Under the pieces are notes generated by a model. It was not told the origin of the DNA and did not search any database. It saw only the letters and a program-made list of their open reading frames with translations. From JBGSPQ01 sp964346765 (lineage in GTDB: Bacteria; Patescibacteriota; Gracilibacteria; UBA1369), in contig CAYFWB010000004.1 in the NCBI GenBank assembly GCA_964346765.1, forward strand, positions 67,795 through 131,794: 64,000 nt of DNA. The letters run 5' to 3'. The stretch's first letter is position 1, and every line of letters begins with the position of its first letter. A program made the position numbers and the translations under genes. Of the stretch, positions 43,718 to 52,781 are shown in pieces.

Positions 43718-43834
43718 CTAGACCTTCGGCTCAATCATAGCCTTAATCGTCATCACATCAACAATTGTTGATCTCTCCGTCTCCGCCAACTTCATTGTTA
43801 TGAACTTAACGTTGTTCTTAAGGTAGGGGATCAT
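43718..43834 (-). pseudogene. Duplicate C-terminus of V-type ATPase subunit D
   Basis: Reading the minus strand from the ATG at 43834 gives MIPYLKNNVKFITMKLAETE, then RSTIVDVMTIKAMIEPKV and TAG. This matches the last residues of the intact AtpD at 54976 at 29 of 38 positions. The match starts exactly at the DUF2130 stop codon, so the joint is sharp. No ribosome-binding or N-terminal part exists; it is a 3'-end fragment left by recombination or insertion. Confidence 0.85.
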
Positions 43835-45054
43835 CCACCTTTTCCCGCTACCTCTGCAAACTTCTCTGTCATTGTGGGATTTCCGCGTGTTAATTTTTTT
43901 ATGGTTAAATCTTCCGCTTTATTGTTGGCCAGACGGTAATTGTTTTCTGATGATAATAGCGCGTCTTTGGTTTTTTGAAGGTGGGTTATGGTTTTGTCTA
44001 TTTCGTCGATGGCGGTTTTGAATTTACGGCTGGCCAGATCATAGTTTTTTGCAAAGCCTTCTTTGAATGTGTTTAAGTTCTCTTCGAAGTTGGTGATATC
44101 AACATTTTGGTTTTTTACCAAAGCCAGCTCCGCTTTGTATTTTAGAGAGTTTATGGCTGCATTGCGGAGTACTGTTATCATTGGAATAAAAAATTGCGGT
44201 CGGACTACATACATTTTGGGATATTTGTGGGAGACATCTACAATTCCTGTGTTGTATAGTTCATTTTCGGTTTCCAATAGCGAAACTAGGACGGCATATT
44301 CGCATTTCTTTTCTGTGCGGTCTTTATCCAGTTCTCGTAAAAAGTCTTCGTTCTTGTGTTTGGTGGCTGTTTTATCGCCTTCGTTTTTCATTTCAAACAT
44401 TATTGAAATTATTTGGTTGCCGGCTTCGTCGGTTTCGCGATAGATATAATCGCCCTTACTGCCGGTTTTGGAATCATTATCTTTTTCAAAGTACGCATTT
44501 TGGAAAGCGGTGGCTCTTAGTTTGTTGAATTCAATTTCACAATGCTGTTCCAAAGTTTCTCCGACCATTTTGGTGCTAAGTTTTAACTTCATGTCTTTGT
44601 ATCGTTCAATTATTTCGTCTTTTGATTTCAGCTCATTTTCATACTTGTCCTTTAAGGAAACTTCACGAAGCTGCATTTCATTTTCTTTGCTTTGCAGTTT
44701 GGCTGTCAGGTTGTCCCGTTCTTTTTCAATAACAGTGACCGCCTGTGTGACGGCGAGTTTTTTCTTCAGCTCGTCACCATCTATTTTTGCTTTAATAACA
44801 GCTATTTCCGATTCCTTTTTTGCCAAAAGTTCTGTCCATTCCTTATTTTTTTTTGTAATTTCCATCTGTACTGCATTTTTCATATTGGCTGCAGCCAGTT
44901 TGACAGCGCTTTCTTTTTCTTTTTCCGCAATCGTCAATCGCTCATGCAGTTCTTTTTCAAACTGATGATCGCGCACTTGTTTGAGTATGTCTGCAAATCC
45001 CGCTTCATCTACTTTAAATATTTTTCCGCAATGCGGACACTTAATGTCATTCAT
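43831..45054 (-). CDS. DUF2130 family protein
   Basis: 407 residues. An N-terminal zinc-ribbon half IKCPHCGK (C6, C9) is followed by a long coiled coil (about 30-170), then the conserved DUF2130 core (GETLEQHCEIEFNKLRATAF ... GSKGDYIYRETDEAGN ... KKCEYAVLVSLLE ... VVRPQFFIPMI). The core has a restriction-nuclease-like D/E pattern (GDYIY, SIMFEMKNEGD), so nuclease activity is suspected for the family but not settled. Its last codons meet the atpD remnant, so the natural C-terminus may be altered. No close operon partner. Confidence 0.78.
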   Translation of the reverse strand: MNDIKCPHCGKIFKVDEAGFADILKQVRDHQFEKELHERLTIAEKEKESAVKLAAANMKNAVQMEITKKNKEWTELLAKKESEIAVIKAKIDGDELKKKLAVTQAVTVIEKERDNLTAKLQSKENEMQLREVSLKDKYENELKSKDEIIERYKDMKLKLSTKMVGETLEQHCEIEFNKLRATAFQNAYFEKDNDSKTGSKGDYIYRETDEAGNQIISIMFEMKNEGDKTATKHKNEDFLRELDKDRTEKKCEYAVLVSLLETENELYNTGIVDVSHKYPKMYVVRPQFFIPMITVLRNAAINSLKYKAELALVKNQNVDITNFEENLNTFKEGFAKNYDLASRKFKTAIDEIDKTITHLQKTKDALLSSENNYRLANNKAEDLTIKKLTRGNPTMTEKFAEVAGKGG

Positions 45055-45267
45055 ATAATTTGTTGGGTAAACTTGGGTATGGAGTCTATTGCATACTATT
45101 GGAAAATTTCTTTTATTTGAAGTTTTTAAGCAAATTTTTAGGAATCGTTGTATGGTCTTGCGGGTTTGGCAAGGGCGTGAGCCTGCTTTTTTAGATTCGG
45201 GCGTTTTTGTTGCCCAGGCAAACCAGGTTGGTCATGTGTGAAGAGGGGTTAGGTTGTAATCCTTGTT

Positions 45268-47382
45268 TTATTGATGTTCTGCGATGAACTCTTTAATAGA
45301 GTTCATGACATTTTTGGTTTTTGCCTGCGCCTCTCTGGTACTTTTGTATATACCCAATGCCATGGTCGCACGGAAAATATAGGTTCTACTTTTTATTTTT
45401 TTCCCCGATGCGCAGACGAAATCAGTATCTTTTAACGCGTTAAATGTTAGGTCGTCAATACTTGTACCTAGCTGATCGGCTATAACGGCTAAATCGGTAG
45501 CTAAATTTTTTTTAAAATATTTACTATCCATAGCTGGAGGCAGTTGAATTCCTATTCGTGTTTTTAACATGTCCAGTGCTTTTTTTTGTTTACTGCCGGC
45601 CTTTTTTTTGTCTTTAACCAAGCCAAGAGCAATTGTTGCCCGGCAAAGATAAGCTTGCCCTCTAACAGATTCTTGATTGGCGCAAACAGCTGTTTTTGTA
45701 GACATGTTTTGTGTATTTAAATCTTCGATCTTTTCAACTCCCACTTCTGTCGCGAATGCTTGCAGGTCAAATTTTATCGCATCTGCATTTTTAAAATATT
45801 CTTGGTCCATTTCATCATATTTTTTAATTTCCATGCCCGCGACTTCTTTTAGTTTTTTAAGAGTCGGACCCCGAATATGGCCGGCTTTGATTGATTCTTC
45901 GGCTAATCCATATGCGATAGCGGCTTTGCTTAAATAAACATTTCCATTGATTGTTTGACCGTTGGAATAAGTAAACGTTCTGCATATAAGTTCTGTTGTC
46001 GTGGTTAATTCTTCGATTGAAATGCCATTAGCTTCGGCCATTATTGTTAAATCGTTTTTTACTTTATCTTTATCGTTGAAGTACTCTTTATCCATTTGTT
46101 TAAAAATTGTTTTTATTCCAAGTTTTTCTTTTAATTTTTTTAGTGCCAGACTTTGGTGAGAAGCGGCCGCGGTCATTGTGGTTGCCAGCTTAAAATGTAC
46201 GCCCGCTCTTAATAAATACTTCTGCCCTTTTATTTGTTCGTTATTTGCACATTTTACCTCGATGCCTGCAATTTTTGATATTGAAATTTCCTCGATTTCT
46301 TGATCGACCGCTTCGGCATAAGCTTGAAGATCATGTTTGATATTACTTATGTTTGAAAAATATTCATCATCCATGGGTGGTACCACTTCCAGACCGGCAA
46401 GCTCTTTTAATTGGTTCAACGTGGCAAGATAGTTTAATGTTCCGGGGAGACATTTTGCCGCTTGTTTTAAATATTTCAGTTGATTGATGGTTTCACCGTT
46501 TGAACATTGTGCATAGTTTTCCCGCATACGTTTCGTGTTTAGTTTATTCGGGTCAATACCGGCGGCAGAGGCGAAAGCATATAAATCTTTTTTTACAAAT
46601 TCGGGGTTTGAAAAATATCTGCCATCCATTTTTACGTAGCTATTGATAGTATCAAGGGCTTCTTTTAAGTCCGCAACAAATTGTTCCGGATTATGGAAAA
46701 CAAAATGTTTAACGCGGGGTTTGCTCTTTAGAGTTTTTTTCCCGTAACGTCTAAGTTCTCGTCTATATGCATCAGAATGATAGAGGACAACAAAGGTTCT
46801 ATTATGATGTTGATTATTTGTAAAAATTACAATTCCCAGTTTTTTTAGGTTGAATTCCCAGTAGGGTCTTGTCCTGAATGAATGCGTAGGTGTTGATGAT
46901 ACGGAAATAGCTATGTCATCAAGCATAATTTTTTCTCCGTTAAAATCGTGATTTAAAATGGTCTGTAATGTTAGCGCAACACGGTTATAGTCGACTCTGT
47001 TTTCTTCTTTTTCTTCATGTACTGTGTCGTTTGAAGGGTCTTTTTGGTCAGGAGGAATGTAAATAGCCTTTGTTTGACGAATTTTTACTCTAAAATCTCT
47101 AATTAGATTTGTTACCAGATCTGTTTCGGTGGGCAAATGTTCGGCATTTAGTTTTTTGTCCCAGTGTCCCAGAGCGGAATCAAGAATGTCAAAAGGATCC
47201 CTTATTCCGGCTTTTTCAAAAAGCTCTGAATTGTCAATTCCCAGTGATTCACGAATCTGTATAATGATGTTTTCAAGATCGATCAGAAGGTTAAAAGTAC
47301 CTTCTTTGTAAATGTTATCTTCCAGGACAGCTTGTTCGACGCTTTTTGCCTTTTTGTGTAAAGCTTCAAATTGCTCCTTCAT
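45268..47382 (-). CDS. Unrecognised protein with five tandem ~90-residue repeats
   Basis: 704 residues; no family recognised. Residues 1-130 are helical and charged; 130-250 look alpha/beta (WEFNLKKLGIVIFTNN, TFVVLYHSDAYRRELRRYG). From 252 five repeats begin at M252, M337, M430, M525 and M618. Each reads M-D-x-[EKR]-Y-F, K-x-D-L-x-x-[FM]-A, I-x-[ED]-L, a C-x-N/S-G/x block, I-x-G/S-x-x-Y-L/I, [RK]-A, G, and usually LK near the end. The units are 85-95 residues, longer than TPR, PPR or TALE units. Cytosolic, single-gene transcript next to a broken RHH gene and the Cas12a locus. Function unknown; repeated binding modules for nucleic acid or protein are a reasonable guess. Confidence 0.6.
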   Translation of the reverse strand: MKEQFEALHKKAKSVEQAVLEDNIYKEGTFNLLIDLENIIIQIRESLGIDNSELFEKAGIRDPFDILDSALGHWDKKLNAEHLPTETDLVTNLIRDFRVKIRQTKAIYIPPDQKDPSNDTVHEEKEENRVDYNRVALTLQTILNHDFNGEKIMLDDIAISVSSTPTHSFRTRPYWEFNLKKLGIVIFTNNQHHNRTFVVLYHSDAYRRELRRYGKKTLKSKPRVKHFVFHNPEQFVADLKEALDTINSYVKMDGRYFSNPEFVKKDLYAFASAAGIDPNKLNTKRMRENYAQCSNGETINQLKYLKQAAKCLPGTLNYLATLNQLKELAGLEVVPPMDDEYFSNISNIKHDLQAYAEAVDQEIEEISISKIAGIEVKCANNEQIKGQKYLLRAGVHFKLATTMTAAASHQSLALKKLKEKLGIKTIFKQMDKEYFNDKDKVKNDLTIMAEANGISIEELTTTTELICRTFTYSNGQTINGNVYLSKAAIAYGLAEESIKAGHIRGPTLKKLKEVAGMEIKKYDEMDQEYFKNADAIKFDLQAFATEVGVEKIEDLNTQNMSTKTAVCANQESVRGQAYLCRATIALGLVKDKKKAGSKQKKALDMLKTRIGIQLPPAMDSKYFKKNLATDLAVIADQLGTSIDDLTFNALKDTDFVCASGKKIKSRTYIFRATMALGIYKSTREAQAKTKNVMNSIKEFIAEHQ

Positions 47383-47440
47383 GGTTTTTTAGAAATGGAC
47401 AAAAATCAGAACTAATTTGTGCCATATTTCTTGTTTTATG

Positions 47441-47808
47441 TCAAGCATGCGAATGGTGCGCTGGCGGACGAGTGGGCGGTAGGGGTGAGGTTTTACCAAG
47501 TGCCAGGTCGCGGAGGAAACCGGAGATGGATGTGTATATCCTTTTTTAAGCGCTATTTTTTTGATTCGTTTTTTGTCTTTTGATGTTACGCGAAAGCGGA
47601 TTTCTTCGCTTTGTTGTTCGTTGTATTTTTTTTCTGCAAGGATTAAGTTGGGCAGGTCGTTTAAAAGACCCGGGCTGTTTTCATTTAGAAATTCCTGGTC
47701 TATTTTTGCCGCTTCGCATTTTACTTTAGTTGCTTTTTTCCCGTAGTTGTGAAGTGTGTAAAAATATTTTTTATTGTTGAGTGTAATGTAGTGTTTAAGT
47801 GGAGTCAT
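47441..47808 (-). pseudogene. Ribbon-helix-helix protein with a frameshift
   Basis: The intact frame gives EEIRFRVTSKDKKRIKKIAL then KKGYT (to about residue 92), the start of a ribbon-helix-helix DNA-binding domain as in CopG or MobC proteins. The expected second helix, SISGFLRDLALGK, appears only after leaving the frame at the ACACA at 47531-47535 (a two-base CA expansion would explain it). The shifted frame runs to a TGA at 47441. Without the shift the protein ends in an unrelated tail at 47389. Either a decayed gene or a sequencing error. Confidence 0.65.
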
Positions 47809-47859
47809 TTTCGTTTATTATAGTGTTAATTCGTTTTGCAATCATTTTTTGTCATTTCT

Positions 47860-48042
47860 TTATTTTATTGCACTGTTTAGCCATTTCAGTTTGGCTTTGG
47901 TGCTGATGTTTTTCCAGCGGTAATAGTAAATGCCGTTTTCCGGAATGATGTCCATGAAAAGCACGCTGGCCGGGAACTTGTTTAAGGCGGGCCGGTCTTT
48001 TATGTTAAGCGGTTTTGGAATGTTGTCGATTGCTTTGATCCT
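47860..48042 (-). pseudogene. Small coding remnant upstream of cas12a
   Basis: An open minus-strand frame of 60 codons follows an in-frame stop and has no good start: KAIDNIPKPLNIKDRPALNK, then FPASVLFMDIIPENGIYYYR and WKNISTKAKLKWLNSAIK. The composition looks like real protein, but only the C-terminal end of something unknown is left. The rest of 47809-48313 holds a TGCCCTTAAGGGCA palindrome (48156-48169), a CTTTC/GAAAG hairpin near 48197, and a weak cas12a promoter candidate (TTGCAG, 16 bases, TATGTA). Confidence 0.35.
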
Positions 48043-48313
48043 TTATATACATAGATAAGAAAGTTAAGTGATATTAACCTTCAGAGGGAATTTGTTTTGC
48101 GCGGTGGGGTTGATTGTGTGTCGCGCGCGGTTACATCATTTGGTTTTAGCATCAGTGCCCTTAAGGGCAGGTTGCTGGCGGGTCATTGATCCAAATCTTT
48201 CGCAGTCTTCCGATGAAAGTGGAGGCTAAGGTAGCAAGGGGGGGATTTTAGTATTGTGTTTTGTTTTGCAGGCGTTGTAAGTTGTAATATGTAGTTTTTT
48301 TTTTATACTTACC

Positions 48314-51300
48314 ATGAAAAAATCTATTTTTGATCAGTTTGTAAATCAGTATGCTCTTTCTAAAACGTTGCGGTTTGAATTGAAGCCGGTGGGGGAGACG
48401 GGGAGGATGCTTGAGGAGGCGAAGGTTTTTGCTAAAGATGAAACAATCAAGAAAAAATATGAGGCAACCAAGCCTTTTTTTAATAAATTGCATCGTGAAT
48501 TTGTAGAGGAGGCTTTAAATGAGGTGGAATTAGCTGGTTTGCCTGAATATTTTGAAATATTTAAATATTGGAAAAGGTATAAAAAGAAGTTTGAAAAGGA
48601 TTTGCAGAAGAAAGAAAAAGAATTGCGGAAATCAGTTGTAGGTTTTTTTAATGCACAGGCAAAGGAATGGGCGAAAAAATATGAAACTTTGGGTGTGAAG
48701 AAAAAAGATGTGGGACTTTTATTTGAAGAAAATGTTTTTGCTATATTGAAGGAAAGGTACGGAAATGAGGAGGGATCACAAATTGTTGATGAAAGTACAG
48801 GAAAAGATGTTTCGATATTTGATAGTTGGAAGGGCTTTACAGGGTATTTTATTAAATTCCAGGAAACTCGTAAGAATTTTTATAAGGATGATGGCACGGC
48901 TACTGCTTTGGCTACAAGGATTATTGATCAAAATTTGAAGCGTTTTTGTGATAATTTACTAATATTTGAAAGTATTAGAGATAAAATTGATTTTTCAGAG
49001 GTAGAACAAACTATGGGAAACTCTATTGATAAGGTTTTTTCAGTAATTTTTTATAGTTCCTGTTTACTTCAGGAAGGAATTGATTTTTATAATTGTGTTT
49101 TAGGTGGGGAGACTCTGCCAAATGGTGAAAAGAGACAGGGAATAAATGAGCTTATTAATCTCTATAGGCAAAAAACTAGTGAGAAAGTACCTTTTTTAAA
49201 GTTGCTTGATAAGCAGATTTTGAGTGAAAAAGAGAAGTTTATGGATGAAATTGAAAATGATGAGGCTCTCTTGGATACTCTTAAAATATTTAGAAAATCG
49301 GCTGAAGAAAAAACCACTTTGTTAAAAAATATTTTTGGTGATTTTGTTATGAATCAGGGTAAGTATGATTTAGCGCAGATTTATATTTCCAGAGAATCTT
49401 TAAATACTATTTCACGGAAATGGACCAGTGAAACAGATATATTTGAGGATTCATTATATGAAGTGTTAAAGAAATCAAAAATAGTTTCTGCCTCTGTAAA
49501 AAAGAAAGATGGAGGGTACGCTTTCCCTGAGTTTATTGCGCTTATTTATGTGAAAAGTGCTCTTGAACAAATTCCTACTGAAAAATTTTGGAAGGAGCGA
49601 TATTATAAAAATATTGGAGATGTTTTGAATAAAGGGTTTTTGAATGGTAAGGAAGGTGTCTGGTTACAATTTTTATTGATTTTTGATTTTGAATTTAATT
49701 CTCTTTTTGAAAGAGAAATAATTGATGAAAATGGAGACAAGAAAGTGGCCGGATATAATTTGTTTGCCAAGGGTTTTGATGATCTTTTGAATAACTTTAA
49801 ATATGATCAAAAAGCTAAGGTTGTTATTAAGGATTTTGCAGATGAGGTTTTACATATTTATCAGATGGGAAAATATTTTGCTATTGAAAAGAAACGTTCT
49901 TGGTTGGCTGATTATGATATTGATTCATTTTATACTGATCCTGAAAAAGGTTATTTGAAGTTTTATGAAAATGCGTATGAAGAGATTATTCAAGTTTATA
50001 ATAAATTGCGAAATTACCTAACGAAGAAACCTTATAGTGAGGATAAATGGAAACTTAATTTTGAGAATCCAACTTTAGCTGATGGGTGGGACAAAAATAA
50101 AGAAGCTGATAATTCTACAGTTATTTTGAAAAAGGATGGTCGCTATTATTTAGGGTTGATGGCTCGCGGGCGAAATAAACTTTTTGATGATAGAAATTTA
50201 CCAAAAATTTTGGAGGGCGTTGAGAATGGGAAATATGAGAAAGTTGTATATAAGTATTTTCCGGATCAGGCAAAAATGTTTCCAAAAGTTTGTTTTTCAA
50301 CTAAAGGTTTGGAGTTTTTCCAACCTTCGGAGGAAGTCATTACTATTTACAAAAATTCTGAATTCAAAAAAGGGTATACTTTTAATGTAAGGAGTATGCA
50401 GAGGCTTATTGATTTTTATAAAGATTGTCTTGTTAGATATGAGGGGTGGCAATGTTATGATTTTAGAAATTTGAGAAAGACAGAAGATTATCGGAAGAAT
50501 ATTGAAGAGTTTTTCAGCGATGTTGCTATGGATGGGTATAAAATATCCTTTCAGGATGTCTCGGAAAGTTATATTAAAGAGAAAAATCAGAATGGGGATT
50601 TATATTTATTTGAGATAAAAAATAAAGATTGGAATGAAGGCGCAAATGGAAAGAAAAATTTGCACACTATATATTTTGAATCTCTTTTTTCGGCTGATAA
50701 TATTGCCATGAATTTTCCCGTTAAGTTGAATGGACAAGCGGAAATTTTTTATCGGCCAAGAACAGAGGGGCTGGAGAAAGAAAGGATAATCACTAAAAAG
50801 GGTAATGTTTTGGAAAAAGGAGATAAAGCTTTTCATAAAAGAAGGTATACGGAAAACAAAGTTTTTTTTCATGTTCCGATTACACTTAATCGAACAAAAA
50901 AAAATCCATTTCAATTTAATGCAAAAATTAATGATTTTTTGGCTAAAAATTCTGATATAAATGTTATTGGGGTCGATCGTGGGGAGAAGCAATTAGCATA
51001 TTTTTCTGTTATTTCACAGAGAGGCAAAATTTTGGATAGGGGTAGTTTAAATGTGATAAATGGAGTTAATTATGCAGAGAAATTAGAAGAAAAAGCTAGA
51101 GGGCGTGAGCAGGCGCGTAAGGATTGGCAGCAGATTGAAGGTATTAAAGATTTAAAGAAGGGATATATTTCTCAGGTAGTTAGAAAGCTAGCCGATTTAG
51201 CAATTCAGTATAATGCGATTATTGTTTTTGAAGATTTGAACATGCGGTTTAAGCAGATTCGTGGAGGTATTGAAAAAAGTGTTTATCAGCAGTTGGAGAA

Positions 51301-52159
51301 GGCTTTGATTGATAAATTAACTTTTTTGGTTGAAAAGGAAGAAAAAGATGTAGAAAAGGCAGGTCATTTGTTAAAAGCTTACCAGCTTGCTGCTCCGTTT
51401 GAGACTTTTCAGAAAATGGGTAAACAAACGGGGATTGTTTTTTATACACAGGCTGCATATACTTCACGAATTGATCCTGTTACAGGTTGGCGGCCTCACT
51501 TGTATTTGAAATATTCCAGTGCGGAGAAGGCAAAGGCGGATTTATTAAAATTTAAAAAGATAAAGTTTGTGGATGGCCGGTTTGAGTTTACTTATGATAT
51601 TAAGAGTTTTCGTGAACAAAAGGAACATCCAAAGGCGACTGTCTGGACGGTGTGTTCTTGCGTGGAGAGATTTCGTTGGAATAGATATTTAAATAGCAAT
51701 AAAGGTGGTTATGACCATTACAGTGATGTGACGAAGTTCTTGGTAGAGCTTTTTCAAGAGTATGGGATTGATTTTGAAAGAGGGGATATTGTCGGGCAAA
51801 TTGAGGTTTTGGAAACGAAGGGAAATGAAAAATTTTTTAAGAATTTCGTTTTTTTCTTTAATTTGATTTGTCAGATAAGAAATACTAATGCGTCGGAGTT
51901 GGCAAAAAAAGATGGAAAAGATGATTTTATTCTTTCACCGGTGGAACCGTTTTTTGATAGCAGAAATTCGGAGAAGTTTGGGGAGGATTTGCCAAAAAAT
52001 GGGGATGATAATGGGGCATTTAATATTGCGAGGAAAGGGCTTGTTATTATGGATAAAATTACAAAATTTGCAGATGAGAATGGTGGGTGCGAGAAGATGA
52101 AGTGGGGAGATTTGTATGTTTCTAATGTGGAGTGGGATAATTTTGTAGCTAATAAATGA
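48314..52159 (+). CDS. cas12a: CRISPR-associated endonuclease Cas12a (Cpf1), type V-A effector
   Basis: 1281 residues, full family length. N-terminus FVNQYALSKTLRFELKPVGET (WED-I), then the REC lobe. The PAM-interacting segment is PTLADGWDKNKEADN, with K596 and N600 at the positions that read TTTV PAMs in characterised proteins. The pre-crRNA-processing WED-III block HKRRYTENKVFFHVP starts at H841. RuvC-I is GVDRGEK (D888), the bridge helix follows (REQARKDW), RuvC-II is IVFEDLN (E973), the Nuc-domain arginine is R1189 (CQIRNTNA) and RuvC-III is GDDNGAFNIARKG (D1231/D1232). All catalytic sites are present, so it should be active. It heads a plus-strand operon with cas4, cas1, cas2 and the array. 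Confidence 0.97.
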   Translation: MKKSIFDQFVNQYALSKTLRFELKPVGETGRMLEEAKVFAKDETIKKKYEATKPFFNKLHREFVEEALNEVELAGLPEYFEIFKYWKRYKKKFEKDLQKKEKELRKSVVGFFNAQAKEWAKKYETLGVKKKDVGLLFEENVFAILKERYGNEEGSQIVDESTGKDVSIFDSWKGFTGYFIKFQETRKNFYKDDGTATALATRIIDQNLKRFCDNLLIFESIRDKIDFSEVEQTMGNSIDKVFSVIFYSSCLLQEGIDFYNCVLGGETLPNGEKRQGINELINLYRQKTSEKVPFLKLLDKQILSEKEKFMDEIENDEALLDTLKIFRKSAEEKTTLLKNIFGDFVMNQGKYDLAQIYISRESLNTISRKWTSETDIFEDSLYEVLKKSKIVSASVKKKDGGYAFPEFIALIYVKSALEQIPTEKFWKERYYKNIGDVLNKGFLNGKEGVWLQFLLIFDFEFNSLFEREIIDENGDKKVAGYNLFAKGFDDLLNNFKYDQKAKVVIKDFADEVLHIYQMGKYFAIEKKRSWLADYDIDSFYTDPEKGYLKFYENAYEEIIQVYNKLRNYLTKKPYSEDKWKLNFENPTLADGWDKNKEADNSTVILKKDGRYYLGLMARGRNKLFDDRNLPKILEGVENGKYEKVVYKYFPDQAKMFPKVCFSTKGLEFFQPSEEVITIYKNSEFKKGYTFNVRSMQRLIDFYKDCLVRYEGWQCYDFRNLRKTEDYRKNIEEFFSDVAMDGYKISFQDVSESYIKEKNQNGDLYLFEIKNKDWNEGANGKKNLHTIYFESLFSADNIAMNFPVKLNGQAEIFYRPRTEGLEKERIITKKGNVLEKGDKAFHKRRYTENKVFFHVPITLNRTKKNPFQFNAKINDFLAKNSDINVIGVDRGEKQLAYFSVISQRGKILDRGSLNVINGVNYAEKLEEKARGREQARKDWQQIEGIKDLKKGYISQVVRKLADLAIQYNAIIVFEDLNMRFKQIRGGIEKSVYQQLEKALIDKLTFLVEKEEKDVEKAGHLLKAYQLAAPFETFQKMGKQTGIVFYTQAAYTSRIDPVTGWRPHLYLKYSSAEKAKADLLKFKKIKFVDGRFEFTYDIKSFREQKEHPKATVWTVCSCVERFRWNRYLNSNKGGYDHYSDVTKFLVELFQEYGIDFERGDIVGQIEVLETKGNEKFFKNFVFFFNLICQIRNTNASELAKKDGKDDFILSPVEPFFDSRNSEKFGEDLPKNGDDNGAFNIARKGLVIMDKITKFADENGGCEKMKWGDLYVSNVEWDNFVANK

Positions 52160-52234
52160 CAAATCCCAAGCAGCCCTCCACAAATTTCAAAAAAAGGGGT
52201 AAAATAATAAGGTTTACCTCTTTTTTTAAACCTA

Positions 52235-52780
52235 GTGGAAGATTATATCCAAATCTCAAAGCTCAACGATTTTATTTTTTGTCCGAAGTCGATTTACTTT
52301 CATGGGATTTACGAAAGTTTCAGTGAAAAAACTTATCACGATATTCCTCAAACTGTCGGGAAAATTAGGCATGAGAATGTTGATAAGGGGCAGTACTCTT
52401 CATTGAAAAGATACAAGCAAGGGATGAGTGTTTTTAGTGATGAATATGGTTTGTGCGGTAAGATAGATGTTTATGATTATCAGAAAAAAGCTTTAATTGA
52501 ACGAAAATATCGTATTAAGAAGATCTATCAGGGGTATATTTATCAGCTTTGGGCACAATATTTGTGTTTGAATGAGATGGGGTATGAGGTGAAAATGTTA
52601 ATGTTTCATTCTTTGGCTAATAATAAGCGGTATAAGGTTGATTTGCCGAATAGAAAAGATTTGGCAAAATTTTTGGTTTTTATTGATGATTTTAAGAGGT
52701 TCGATATTTTTACGGCTGATTACAAGCAGAATCCGCAGAAATGCGCAACGTGTATTTATAAAGATTTATGTCATAACTAA
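52235..52780 (+). CDS. cas4: Cas4 exonuclease of the type V-A adaptation module
   Basis: 181 residues from a GTG start; the typical start YIQISKLNDFIFCPKSIYFH follows. Four iron-sulfur cysteines are present: C16 and the C-terminal C170, C173, C179. The RecB-like nuclease site is CGKIDVYD (D78) and LIERKY (E89, K91). Cas4 trims prespacers and selects those next to a PAM, working with Cas1-Cas2. It follows cas12a by 75 bases and precedes cas1 by one base. Confidence 0.95.
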   Translation: MEDYIQISKLNDFIFCPKSIYFHGIYESFSEKTYHDIPQTVGKIRHENVDKGQYSSLKRYKQGMSVFSDEYGLCGKIDVYDYQKKALIERKYRIKKIYQGYIYQLWAQYLCLNEMGYEVKMLMFHSLANNKRYKVDLPNRKDLAKFLVFIDDFKRFDIFTADYKQNPQKCATCIYKDLCHN

Positions 52781-52781
52781 T

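Noticed and set aside
45268..47382. TPR, PPR or TALE-like nature of the repeat protein
   Set aside because: Units are 85-95 residues with MD-x-x-YF starts, not 33-38-residue helical pairs.
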